The notes below the pieces were generated by a model. It was not told the origin of the DNA. It did not search any database and saw only the letters and a list, made by a program, of their open reading frames with translations. A program made the translations under genes and the position numbers. 64,000 bases of DNA from contig CAUYUJ010014327.1 in assembly GCA_963575745.1 (NCBI GenBank), positions 763,838-827,837 of the forward strand. The letters run 5' to 3'. The DNA comes from Prorocentrum cordatum. Taxonomy: Eukaryota; Sar; Dinophyceae; Prorocentrales; Prorocentraceae. The number at the start of each line of letters is the position of its first letter. Position 1 is the first letter of the stretch. Shown one piece after another: positions 44,890 to 53,899 of the stretch.

Positions 44890-45051
44890 TTCAAGGTGGC
44901 CGACGTCCAGACCTCTCCCAGGATGCGTCCGGGCGAGGCTCTCGAGCAGTCCCGCCGAGGCCACGGGGGCACCCCAGAATACCCCCCAACGTCTCGCAGA
45001 GGCAGCGACACAACTCTCGGGACCAGTCGGCATCGAGTCGGGGAACACACA

Positions 45052-45201
45052 GGGGGCCACATGCGAACCCTACCCCCACCCCCCACGATTCCCGAGGGGG
45101 AGGGTGGGGCTCACTTACCTCGGGAGCTCCCGAGCGAAGCGAGCCCCGCCCTCCCCCTCAGAAATCGTGGGGGGTGGGGGTAGGGTTCGCATGTGGCCCC
45201 C
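45052..45201. mobile_element. 150-bp near-perfect palindrome
   Basis: The left half reads GGGGGCCACATGCGAACCC..., CCCCCCACGATT, GGGGGAGGGTGGGGCTC; the right half is its complement almost base for base, meeting at CGGGAGCTCCCG near 45126. It can extrude as a long cruciform. No coding. MITE-like or a recent inverted duplication. Confidence 0.9.
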
Positions 45202-45471
45202 TACTACCCTCGTCAAAAGTAACCTCAACAGTTGCTGGCACGTCATTTCGATTTCGGTGCGCTCCTCAATGTCGACACGCCGCCCCTTCACTGTCGGGGC
45301 GAGGGCAAAGATAGTCTGACCGGAGTTGACTCGAAAGCTTGACGTCGACCGACATTGGAGGGGCGGCGCATGCAAGTACCCCGCACTCATCGATACTCGG
45401 CCCCAGATCTTCCGACAAGCAAATCAACCACGTCAGACATTTTTGAGGTTAATTTTGACGAGGGTTGTAGG
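45201..45471. mobile_element. 271-bp TIR element abutting the palindrome
   Basis: Ends CTACTACCCTCGTCAAAAGT... and ...TTTTGACGAGGGTTGTAGG are inverted copies over about 28 bp (AACCTCAA / TTGAGGTT inner). Further inside, CAATGTCGACACGCCGCCCC pairs with GACATTGGAGGGGCGGCGC. Starts where the palindrome ends. Confidence 0.8.
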
Positions 45472-45477
45472 AACCGG

Positions 45478-45700
45478 GTCGGATGGGAAAGTGCGTCGGG
45501 TCCTGCCGCCTCGCCGCTGGAATCTGGACCCATCGGCACGGAATCGGAATCGAATCGGATCGGCCGCGCCTGGACGCCACGGCAGCGCCATGCAAGCACC
45601 GAGCCACATCAGATCGTCGGACACACGCTCACGGGGACCGAATATCGGAACTGGCCGGCCGAAGCCGATGTGGAAGCACATCGAAATCGAAATCTGTGAG
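45478..45700 (+). repeat. S11 dispersed repeat, copy 2
   Basis: Matches 37965-38135 in order: GTGCGTCGGGTCCTGCCGC, CGGATCGGCCGCGCC, GAGCCACATCAGATCG, AACTGGCCGGCCGAA. Confidence 0.7.
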
Positions 45701-45719
45701 CCTCTACAACCCCTCGGTC

Positions 45720-45905
45720 TGCAATTCATGGGAGCCCCCCATACGATGTTGCTGGCTATTGCGAGTCGACGCTGATCGACTCTAAATCGACGCCGATCGG
45801 CGCTCCTCGACGCTAAGTCGGCGCATTTTCTCATCGACTATCAAACGCTGATCGGTGTGACCGCACTCCAAGGACGGAATTACGAGAGTATACAAGGATC
45901 CCACC
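45720..45905 (+). repeat. R10 dispersed repeat with TCGACGC array
   Basis: GGGAGCCCCCCATACGATG, GCTATTGCGAGTCGACGC, then 10-11 bp units (CGACGCTGAT, CGGCGCTCCT, CGACGCTAAG), then GGACGGAATTACGAGAGTAT and GGATCCCACC. Same order as 49294-49510. Confidence 0.8.
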
Positions 45906-45911
45906 GCTTGC

Positions 45912-46110
45912 TTCGGCGGCGAGCGCGGGGGGGGGGGCGAAAGTGAGAAGGAGCGGACCTTCTCAGAAGGCTCGGAAGTCCCCCAGCCTTCTCAGAAGTG
46001 CCTTCCCCGAAGAAAAAAACCTCTCAGAAGGAGCGAGGGCTTCTGAGAAGTCCCGGCGCCTTCTGAGAAAGCCTTCTCCTTATCATTTCCCAACCTCGCT
46101 CGCCGCCGAA
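45912..46110. mobile_element. H6 element
   Basis: Ends TTCGGCGGCGAGCG and CGCTCGCCGCCGAA are perfect inverted copies. The body is packed with CCTTCTCAGAAGG and GGGCTTCTGAGAAGTCCC palindromes. Same family body as 37104. Confidence 0.9.
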
Positions 46111-46255
46111 TGCTACTGAAAAAGCCGCTGTCGACGCGGATCGAGATCCACCCTGCGAGCCTCGATAATAAATCCTCTGCAGGTTCTGTCCTTTCCGCCT
46201 CGCTGTTTTCTTCCCTCCTCGGCGGGCCTCCGCGGTACCTACTCCACGGCGGCAT
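46111..46255 (-). CDS. Coding-like segment abutting an H6 element
   Basis: Minus frame from ATG 46255: RREENSEAERTEPAEDLLSR then LAGWISIRVDSGFFSS, ending at the H6 boundary, where the frame continues into the element. The moderate codon bias makes this uncertain. Confidence 0.25.
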
Positions 46256-46484
46256 GCTAGTAGCAGAGGCGGCGCTCAGGGGGGCCTAGGACCTAAATGG
46301 GAAGCGCGGCTGGATGAGGACAGGGGAGGGGAGGAGAGGTCAAGCTAGGCGCGCTGGCGCCCCATCTGGCATCCTATCCCCCTGCCACCCCTTCCCATGG
46401 CATCGACGTTTCTCTATTTGCGGACGCGTGTCATGGCCGACCTGCGACTCTCACAGAAAGACCATTTCGTGTTATGCGCAATCG
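46256..46484. other. No feature recognised
   Basis: Unique DNA of mixed composition. Confidence 0.4.
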
Positions 46485-47240
46485 GAGGAGGGAGAGCTGC
46501 GTGCACAGGAGGGGGAGGAGCAGGATGGGGGGTAAGCAGGAGGATAAGCGGGAGGAAGAGGAGGAGAACGAACAACAGCAGCAGGAACTAAAGCGGACGG
46601 ATCGGGAGGAAAAAGAGGACCAGGAGAAGACGGAGGAGGAGATCTGAGAAAGGCAACAACGATGAAGGAAGACTCGGATTCAGAGGCCCGCGCTGGGGCG
46701 AGACGAACAGCAGCAACAGGAACTGGAGTGGAAGGAGCGGGAGGAACAGGAGGACCAGGGGAAGGCGGAGGGGAAAGGAGGGGAGAACCACGATGAAGCA
46801 AGGCTCGGATTCACAAAAGTGGCCAGCGCTGGGGCGGGAGCGCCATTCTGAACGACGGGAGCAAAACGACGATCCGGAAAATTCGGCCCACGCTGCAGCG
46901 GGAGCAAAATCTTGAATCACCGAAGACAATCAATCGGACTGTAAAGAGCCATGCGGAAATCAGTGTGTGAAAACCTGTGTGAAAACGCAATACGTGGAGG
47001 GGGCGGGAGATCTTCCGGACAACTTCAGGGGATGAGGGAGACTCGTGAACATTTTAAACTGTGGAGCAGGAGGAAGGGGAGGAGGGTGGGGAGGAGGAGG
47101 AGGAGGAGGAGGAGGAGGAGGAGGAGGAGGACGAGGAGGAGGAAGAGGAGGAGGGAGGGTGGAAAGAGAAGGAAGGAATGGGAGGGAAGAGGCAAGAGGG
47201 AAGAGGAGGACGAGGACGAGGGGGAGGAGGATGAGGGGAG
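46485..47240. repeat. Degenerate GGA/GGAACAG tracts
   Basis: 46485-46800 is GGA with GGAACAGGAGG variants and a duplicated CAGCAGCAGGAACT/AGCAGCAACAGGAACT block. 46800-47060 is mostly unique. 47065-47240 is GGA with GGGAAGAGG variants. Confidence 0.8.
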
Positions 47241-47839
47241 AGGATGACGGAGGAAGGAGGGAAATATGGGACCAGCGTTGCGAGAAAGTTCTAGAACGCT
47301 CTGGTATGACTCAACCTCATCATAGGCTGCCTGGGCCAAGGTTCTGCTCGTCTCGTGCACCTGCCCAGACAAAATCCGATATGATATGTTCAGCTTGTGG
47401 GTCTGGAGTACCCAGCCTCTTTTCTTGTTCCTTGCGTCCAGGAGCAATGTTTGGTGGCCCAGGCCCCATGGGCCCCGGGGCCCCAGTGGCCGAGATCGAA
47501 GAAAGAACAGGTCAGGATTCAACAAGCCACATTCTTGCGGTAAAGACCCTGAACAGCTTTGCACAACCACGATGTGGGACCACGATAAGGTGCCACGATT
47601 GGAGGCCACGATGGAGGGACATAATGGGGGCAACGACAGGGGGCCCACGATAGGGGGCCCACGAGTCCGGGGGCCTGGCCTCCCTCAGCGGGCGTTAGGA
47701 GAAACACCTGCCCCGATGAGGGAGAGAAGGCTCGGACGCAGGAGACCCCGAGGAGGCGACAGACCCACGGGATGGTTGGGGAATACAAGGAAACGGGCCG
47801 TGGAAGGCGCCCGCGACCCGCTTCACTCGAAAACATACG
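47241..47839 (+). other. Open region, no reliable gene
   Basis: A plus frame from 47386 stays open for 219 codons but has no hydrophobic or domain pattern and continues through the tandem duplication below. Not accepted as a gene. Confidence 0.3.
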
Positions 47840-48100
47840 AAGAAAGCGGACCCCCGGCGGCCATTAGACGCACGCGTGCCCCCCTCGCCCCTCCCCTGGA
47901 ATCCTTCCCTAGAGGGCTTCGCCCCACACAAAAACGTCATCACTCGTACCTCGCTCTTTCCGTTGACGACGAAGGAAATGGAGCCCCGGCGGCCGTTAAC
48001 ACTCAAACGTTCCCCCCGGAAACCTCGCCTGGAACCCCTCCCTAGAGGGCTTCGCCGTACGCTAGAACGTCATCACTCGTGCCTCGCTCGTTCCGATATT
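47840..48100. repeat. 131-bp tandem duplication
   Basis: CCCCGGCGGCCxTTA at 47853 and 47984, TTCCCTAGAGGGCTTCGCC / CTCCCTAGAGGGCTTCGCC, and AACGTCATCACTCGTxCCTC repeat in the same order 131 bp apart. Confidence 0.85.
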
Positions 48101-48644
48101 CGCCGCCTTCTGAGCAGGCCTTCTGCTTCTCACTCCACCCCCTTGTTTGGGCCAATTTTCCACCACCATAACATTAGGTAGGAGGAGGAGGAGGAGGAAG
48201 GAGGAAGGAGGAGGATCACTGACTTATCTTCCAGGTCTGCGAGCGGGCCGCCATTAGCAGTTACTCGGTGGGACAGGAAACACGAAAGATTTGCTAATGG
48301 GTGACACCCTTTGCTTGGGGACCCCCCAAGTCGCAGCCTGTTGTGGGAGCTGCTAAGATGGGGGCCAGCCCGGGCTAGCAACCCCCAAGACGGCTTCCTA
48401 GAGGGCGGCAGTCTGCGCGCAGCGGCCGCAGCAGCGACCATCTGGCGGCTGAACGACCCTGCCCTCCCCTACCGACTAGCAGGGGGCGAAATGTTGCGAA
48501 GGGGGGAGGAAGACGGGGTCATGCGGCGGAGCGGGCGATCGGCGTTGGAAGGGACAAGGGGGTGGAGGCTGCCTCGATTAGGGGCAGCACGTGGGAAGAA
48601 ACTAGGGTGGCAGCGCCAATGTTGGGCCGCCATACGCGCTGGCT
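48101..48644. other. No gene recognised
   Basis: A short GGA tract at 48181-48215. The rest is unique GC-rich DNA. Confidence 0.4.
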
Positions 48645-48855
48645 GGAGAGGAGGAGGAGGAGGAGGAGGAGGAGGAGGAGGAGGAGGAGGAGGAGGAGGA
48701 GGAGAAGAGGGCGGAGGGGGAGGAGGAGGAGAAGAGGGAGGAGGAACAGGAGGAGGAGAAGAGGGAAGAAAAGGAGGAGGAGGAGGAACAGGAGGAGGAG
48801 AAGAGGGAAGAAAAGGAGGAGGAGGAGGAGGAGGAAGAGAAGGAGGAGGAGGACC
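48645..48855. repeat. (GGA)n microsatellite with GAAGAGGG blocks
   Basis: GGA repeats with a recurring GGAGGAACAGGAGGAGGAGA block of about 45 bp. It lies about 140 bp beyond a predicted minus-strand stop. Confidence 0.95.
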
Positions 48856-48995
48856 TCACCATCCTCCCTTCTCCCCCGTCCTGCCCATGGCGGTGGTGGT
48901 GGAGAATCGGCTCGATCGGAGAAGGGCCCCCGAAGACGCAACGCAAACGCGCAGCGACTCCGCTAGCCTCCGCAGCCGCCGGGGCCGGCGCCGCG

Positions 48996-49098
48996 TCAGC
49001 CGGGGACGGCCGGGCCCCAGAGCACGGCCTGCCACACCTTGAGCGCGAGGCGCACGAGCGCGTACATGGCGAAGAAGATGGCCATGTGCCTCCGAGCT
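48996..49098 (-). CDS. Predicted 3' terminal exon with a membrane segment
   Basis: Minus strand: codons reading MAIFFAMYALVRLALKVWQA then VLWGPAVPG and TGA. Every third position from the ATG (49085) on is G or C except in the TGA. The frame is open upstream through RARRH to an AG (CCTAAGAG) that is also the end of the G5 element at 49102. One hydrophobic helix is likely, so probably a membrane protein C-terminus. No family recognised. Confidence 0.5.
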
Positions 49099-49101
49099 CT
49101 T

Positions 49102-49290
49102 AGGAGGCAACTACTGGGAGGTTTCCGTCGGAAAGAGTAAGGAAGAGTATAGCCCCATTTGGGAGCTGTTACGCCGGAGTGGGCCTCGGATTAAGCGGGA
49201 TTGAACGGGATTCAGCGGGATTAAACGGGATTAAGCCGGATTTCGGACCAGGGCAAAATCAGAATTTGACCTCCCAGGAGTTGCATCCGA
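49102..49290. mobile_element. G5 element abutting a predicted exon
   Basis: Ends AGGAGGCAACTACTGGGAGG and CCTCCCAGGAGTTGCATCC are inverted copies. The interior has repeated GCGGGATT / ACGGGATTAAGC units. On the minus strand it ends TTGCCTCCTAAGAG, directly joined to the exon at 49098, so it would supply the 3' splice site. Confidence 0.8.
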
Positions 49291-49293
49291 AGA

Positions 49294-49510
49294 GTTCGGT
49301 GGCAACTCATGGAAGCATCCTATACCATCTTGTCAGCTCTTGCGAACCGATTCAAATCGACGCTACTCGAGGCGAATCGACGCCAAGTCGACGCTAGACG
49401 ACGCTAGCCGACGCGCCATCGGCGCTATCTCATTGACTCCCAAACGCTTAATCGACGCTAATCGACGCTACAGACGGAATTAAGAGGGTATACCCGGATC
49501 CCATGATTTG
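49294..49510 (+). repeat. R10 dispersed repeat with TCGACGC array
   Basis: TTCGGTGGCAACTCATGG, AGCTCTTGCGAACCG, then ATCGACGCTAC, ATCGACGCCAAG and similar units, then AGACGGAATTAAGAGGGTAT and GGATCCCATG. Directly adjacent to the G5 element. Confidence 0.8.
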
Positions 49511-50067
49511 CTGCCGAATCCGAGGGGTAAGACGAAGCCAGGACGAGGTTACATTCGGCGGCTCTGGGGGATGTCTGGGGAAACGTGGCCTCCTCAGAGC
49601 GTTCGGGAACGCTCTGAGAGCGTTCGGGAACGCTCTGGCACGGATTTGTCCTAGTACTAGCCCCGTCCGACGAGGGGCGAGCGAGCGAGCGAGAAGCCGA
49701 GCATCCGGAAGGACGCGTGGGCAGAAGAGCGCGTGATTGGCATCTCTTCGTGGGAAATATCAAGAAGGTGTTGCCGAGTGCTTGCGTGCACACCGAGATC
49801 CGACTGTGAAGCCGAGCATAGCATCGCATCGCGACTGCGTAGCTCAAAACGAAGCACCCTCCGAGGGGCAATGACGTAGCAAAAAAAACACGTGCTTGTT
49901 GTCTCGAGCGATCGCTCACCACCCGTCCCAGCGGGCCAGAGGCGTGCTGAGATCTCTAGCAACTGGCTCACAGACGATGGATATATTCTAGTTCGCGCTA
50001 GTGGCTGGCCCCTGGGGGTCCCCAGACGAACAGTACCCGGCCGACTCCCGGCAAGGTCCGCTCAAGG
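49511..50067. repeat. Tandem 22-bp palindromes, then unassigned DNA
   Basis: AGAGCGTTCGGGAACGCTCT, itself palindromic, occurs twice in tandem (about 49597-49640) and in degenerate form at 21600-21650. 49680-50067 has no recognised feature apart from GCGAGCGAGCGAG. Confidence 0.7.
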
Positions 50068-50093
50068 ATGCCAGAACTCCTGGACTCCTGGGG

Positions 50094-50254
50094 TTAAGTC
50101 GGGGCTGTCCCCCTACAGGCCGATGTTGGACGAAAAATAAAAAATACCCCCAAAATATGCCACAAATATTTACAAATACTGAAAAATAGTCCCCTGACTA
50201 TTTTTGTACTATTCTTGAATTATTTTCCCCCTGTATAAGGAAAGGCCCGACTTA
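50094..50254 (+). mobile_element. T2 element inside a 26-bp direct duplication
   Basis: TTAAGTCGGGGCTGTCCCCC... to ...AAGGCCCGACTTA with inverted ends and TTAA at both boundaries. Outside it, ATGCCAGAACTCC[T/A]GGACTCCTG is present on both sides (50068-50093, 50255-50280) with one mismatch. The centre has AGTCCCCTGACTATTTTT. Confidence 0.9.
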
Positions 50255-50280
50255 ATGCCAGAACTCCAGGACTCCTGGGG

Positions 50281-50850
50281 GCGGTTTTCGGGGCCCTCCA
50301 GATCGCCCCAGGAGCGGCCCGAGGAACCCCAAGGCAGCTCCCAGAGTGCCCACGAATCGGAATCACGGCCCAGGAGCGCTCCGAGACGCCCAAGGGGGCC
50401 CGAAAACTGCCAGAGAGGCCCCAGAGAAAAGCGCTCCAAGAGGACCCCCAAAGAGGGCCAAGAGAAGCACAAATCATAGATTTACCTTGCGCGTGTTCGG
50501 GCATCCGACGCTCCAAGATGGCCACAGGGGCCCCCAAGACCGCCCCAAGACAGCCCGAGGGGCCCCAAAGAGGGCCTCAAGACGATCCAAGAGGGCCCCG
50601 AAACGGTCCCAGAGGCGCCCAAGATCGCCCAAGAGAGCCACACGACGGCCCCAAGAGGGGCCCACGAGGGGAACACGAACCACCAAGTCGAGCCGTCCGC
50701 CCTGGAAGGTCCACAGGAGGCCACAAGAGGCCCCCAAGAGAGCTCCGGAGATCCCCTGGAGGCCCCGCGGGGCCCCAAAGAGGCCCAACAAGAGGCCCTC
50801 AAGAGGCCCCTAAGAGGCCCTCAAGAGGCCCCAAGAGGCCACAAACGCGC
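50281..50850 (+). repeat. Degenerate CCCAAGAGGCC minisatellite
   Basis: Units such as GGCCCCAAGAGG, GCGCCCAAGA and CCCAAGACGGCC with period about 12-21. The proline/arginine-rich plus frames and LG-rich minus frames are artefacts. Same family as units A and B. Confidence 0.85.
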
Positions 50851-51256
50851 GGGCAAACGCCTGCGATGACAGAATACGGGCTGGCGGAATGAGCGAAGCG
50901 ATTGAATAACAAAAAACAAATTTTTCAATGAGCCGAGCGATGGATCACCACCTGAGAGCGCGAGACTAGATACCGAAGAAGCACCGGCGCCTGGCGGCCG
51001 CGGCACGCAGGGTGTGCGAGACGGGTCGGGGGCAATGAGATCCAACATCCCCACTTCATCTTACAGACACTGGAGGCGTTTAAACCTTTGTGTTCGGCAC
51101 CCGCCATGGCGGAAAAAACAGCGGCAAACCAGACCAGAACTGCCATACGGAATGGGGGCCAAACCGAAAACGGCGCGAGAGAGGGTCCAACATCGGGAGA
51201 AACATATACCCCACAACCGAAAAAAAAACGCCAATCCTGAAAACGGGAAAAATAGA
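50851..51256. other. No feature recognised
   Basis: AT-richer unique DNA. No exon-like frame. Confidence 0.4.
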
Positions 51257-51483
51257 GGCCTCCTAGATGGGGTCGGAGTAGATGGGGTCGGAGGATCGAG
51301 CCGCATCGGCGATGCATCGCCGATGCATTCGCGATGCACCCGCGACGCCAGCGATGCATCGGCAACGTCGGCGTGAAGGAAATCGGGCTCTACATCCAGC
51401 CGCATCGCCGATGCATCGCCGATGCATCGGCGATCTGGCGAAGCCCTTCGACCCCATCTGCTCCGACCCCATCTGGGAGGCCT
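51257..51483. mobile_element. 227-bp TIR element with GCATCGGCGATGC core
   Basis: Arms 51257-51294 and 51445-51483 are inverted copies containing two AGATGGGGTCGGAG motifs each. The interior has many CGATGCATCGGCGATGC palindromes. A related core flanks 53678-53899. Confidence 0.9.
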
Positions 51484-51546
51484 AGAGCAAAACGTCTCCG
51501 GCGTTTTGAACACTATCTAGAAGTGGGGCCACCTCGGCAACTGCTA

Positions 51547-51724
51547 TTCTTAGGTCGGGCATGTCCTCCGACGGGCGGATGTTGGACGAACTGACAGCAA
51601 TACCCCAACAAGCGCTCAACCAAAAGCCACTAGTCATATGAATCGTAATCATATAAAAATGACCCCAGACTATGTTTGACTGTTTTTGGACGTTCCTCCT
51701 GCAGCGGGACAGGCCCGACCGTTG
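51547..51724 (+). mobile_element. T2 element
   Basis: Left end CTTAGGTCGGGCATGTCCTCC; right end TTCCTCCTGCAGCGGGACAG then GCCCGACC. The centre has ATGACCCCAGACTATGTTTGAC. Non-coding. Confidence 0.8.
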
Positions 51725-51764
51725 AGCAGGGACCGACCGTCCCAGCATTCCTATAGTCCTTCCA

Positions 51765-51912
51765 TGTAATGTTCTTGGAACCCAAAAATGTTCTAAGAAC
51801 AAAACCAATGTTCTTAGAACATAAATCCCGATGTGTTTAAACAAGACGATCTCCACCAGAAATGTTCTGAGAACATCTCGTGGAAACTACACAAGGTCCT
51901 CAGAACATTGTC
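51765..51912. repeat. Cluster of TGTTCTNAGAACA palindromes
   Basis: TGTTCTAAGAACA, TGTTCTTAGAACA and TGTTCTGAGAACA, plus half sites (TGTTCTTGGAAC, CCTCAGAACA), within about 150 bp. It could be a binding-site cluster or a degenerate repeat; neither is shown. Confidence 0.6.
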
Positions 51913-52168
51913 TGGTAGGGCTATAGGCGAGCCAGGACGCTCCGCCACTGCTTGAGACCGGATGCTCTTCTCGCCCGACCCGGCACGACGACGGCGGGAA
52001 GGCCTCCCCGGCAGCTGCGAGGCCCACTCGGGGAGCCCGACGTCGGGCACGGGGGCCGCGCTCCTCGGGGGGGGGGGGGCCCGTCCGCGGGAGGGGGTGC
52101 GGCGACCTCGCTGTGCCCCTCGGGGTGCCCGCTGCGTGCCCTTGCGCGACAGGGGGCACCCGGCGCGC
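51913..52168. other. No feature recognised
   Basis: GC-rich unique DNA with a G run at 52069-52080. Confidence 0.4.
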
Positions 52169-52351
52169 GTGCGGAGCCTCCGAGGAGGAAGAGGTACCCA
52201 TGCCTCGAATTGCCCTCCCCTCGTCTTCCCCTTCCTGGGCCTCCTGGGCCTCCGTCGTCGTCGCCGCTGGATTCGCCTCGAAGTCCTGGTCAGAACGCAA
52301 GCCAAGAGAGGCCCGGGGAGTGGCGGGCGGTTTCGGTACCTTTTGGTCTCC
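52169..52351 (-). mobile_element. F3 element, copy 3 (reverse)
   Basis: Plus strand reads CCGAGGAGGAAGAGGTACCC at the left and GGTACCTTTTGGTCTCC at the right, with GGATTCGCCTCGAAGTCCTG in the centre, the complement of the F3 centre. Confidence 0.85.
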
Positions 52352-52679
52352 ACAGAGCTGCGCTGTCAGCGCCGCGCACTCCTGTGGCTCTAGCGCGCTC
52401 CCGCTCTGAACGCCGAGGCGGCGGAGAACGGGGGAGATCCGTCCAGCAGACAGGCGGCACAACGCGGACGGGTCGGAGACGGTTCCCCGATCGCGGATCT
52501 TCACGTTGCTGAGCGGGGTGGGCTATCAGGCCCCTGTATCGGCGATCAGTGGGCGACTGGGGGTCGATGCCATCCATCCTGGTCGGATCGGACGAAAGAA
52601 AAAGATAGCACATAGTAAGTAAAGGGGGGGCCACAGCAGGAGCTCGACCACAAGAAACCTCACACAAGAGACCCGACAC
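52352..52679. other. No feature recognised
   Basis: Mixed DNA. No repeat or exon signal. Confidence 0.4.
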
Positions 52680-52832
52680 TGGGACCCCAGGACGTCCATC
52701 GACTTTTGATCATGGGGACGTCACGTTGTCCGTCGCAGGACCACCCACACTCGCGAAACCCAGGGCAACCTGGAGGCGAGCAGGGTGTTTCTTGGCATGG
52801 GCCTCCACTGTGTGGCGGAACAACTCACGCAA
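52680..52832 (-). pseudogene. Decayed ORF copy 2 (paralogue of 35400-35705)
   Basis: Minus strand. The open part 52832-52770 reads LRELFRHTVEAHAKKHPARL, then Gln, and shares TVEAHAKKHPA-LQ with copy 1. Downstream the KSMDVLGSQ peptide (copy 1: KSMAVLRSQ) is in a different frame after an in-frame TGA. Most base differences from copy 1 are at third positions. The 63-bp part is bounded by AG and GT, so an exon is an alternative reading. Unknown protein. Confidence 0.6.
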
Positions 52833-52847
52833 CTGGTTTCATCCCAG

Positions 52848-52945
52848 GGCTTCCCGAGCGCCGGGAGGCGCGGCCGGTGTGCCGAGGGCGCTGGGCGGCG
52901 GGCCCGGAAACCCCGGTGCACGCGGCTGGCTTCGCAGCACCACCC
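52848..52945 (+). CDS. Possible plus-strand exon
   Basis: TTTCATCCCAG is a good 3' splice site; the next codons read LPERREARPVCRGRWAAGPE with high third-position G/C. It lies beside the minus-strand pseudogene, so at most one of the neighbouring models may be functional. Unidentified. Confidence 0.3.
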
Positions 52946-53334
52946 CCTCCCATAGTCCCGCCCCGCTCCTCCGACCAGGCACGGCGACGTCGATCCTCGA
53001 TCCCCCCCTTCGATTCTCGACTCGTCCTCGACCCTCAACCCACGATTGGGGGTCGACGCATCACCCACCCTCCCTGCTGGTAAGCATCGTGCAACCGACC
53101 TCCATCCCCACTGGCAGGGCCTCGGCCCCACCAGCCGATCTACCCCCCCCAGATGGGGATATATAGGCTGAGAGGCCTATCCCCAGCTGAGGGGTGGGAC
53201 GGTGGTGATGAGATACCATGGCCCTTTGGGGATGGGGATGGGGATCCGAAAAACCTGCGTGGACATGCGAAACATTATGTGCATGCTATTTTTCTTCGTC
53301 GAGATTGGGTGTCGACGCACCCCCCGCTGCCAAG
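52946..53334. other. No feature recognised
   Basis: Contains CGATCCTCGATxxCxCC-like short repeats near 52990-53040 and GGGGATGGGGATGGGGATCC at 53230. No exon. Confidence 0.4.
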
Positions 53335-53540
53335 GAGAAGGGAGGACAGGGAGGACAGCGACGGGGAGCAGGAGGAGGCGGAAGAACGGAAGAAGAGGAG
53401 GAGGAGGAGGAGCAGGAGCTGAAGAGGTGCTGACGAGGAGGAGGAGGAGGAGGAGGAGGAAGAGGAGGAGGAGGAGCTGAGAAGGAGCTGACGAGGCGGA
53501 GGAGAAGGAGGAGGAGGAGGAGGAGGAGGAGGAGGAACAG
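53335..53540. repeat. (GGA)n microsatellite
   Basis: GGA repeats with a recurring GGAGCTGAxxAGGxGCTGACGAGG block. Confidence 0.95.
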
Positions 53541-53677
53541 GTGGCAACCCGCCGTGGGCCCGGAGCGCTACCTGCCCCCCCCCGTCGTGAGCTCCACCGC
53601 CGCGACGGCGGGTGCTGCCAGCCGCTCTCGGGCCGCGGGGCGGCGCCCACGGCGGCCGGGTGCTCGCGCCTCACGGG
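53541..53677 (+). CDS. Possible exon after the GGA tract
   Basis: After GGAGGAACAG, a plus frame reads WQPAVGPERYLPPPVVSSTA then ATAGAASRSRAAGRRPRRPG, with about 85% third-position G/C. It ends near a GGGGATCGCGCCGCATCGCC repeat. Unidentified. Confidence 0.3.
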
Positions 53678-53724
53678 GATCGCGCCGCATCGCCGAAACA
53701 TCGAGGACCGACCAGGTCGATCAG

Positions 53725-53794
<70 letters not shown>

Positions 53795-53899
53795 CTCGCC
53801 GCCGGCCAAGCGCCTGCCTGGCTCGGTCCCGCGGGCCCTCGGCGCCGTCTGCGTGCACATCGCGCCGCATCGCCGGTGCATCGGCGATGCGGCGCGATC
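53678..53899. mobile_element. Inverted pair around (GTC)n
   Basis: GGGGATCGCGCCGCATCGCC at about 53676-53695 and its complement at about 53881-53902 flank a GTC repeat (53728-53790) and short GC-rich DNA. The arms share the CGCCGCATCGCC core of the 51257 element. Confidence 0.65.

Noticed and set aside
47386-48045. 219-residue plus-strand ORF
   Set aside because: It crosses a 131-bp tandem duplication, has no hydrophobic or domain pattern, and its codon bias is weak.
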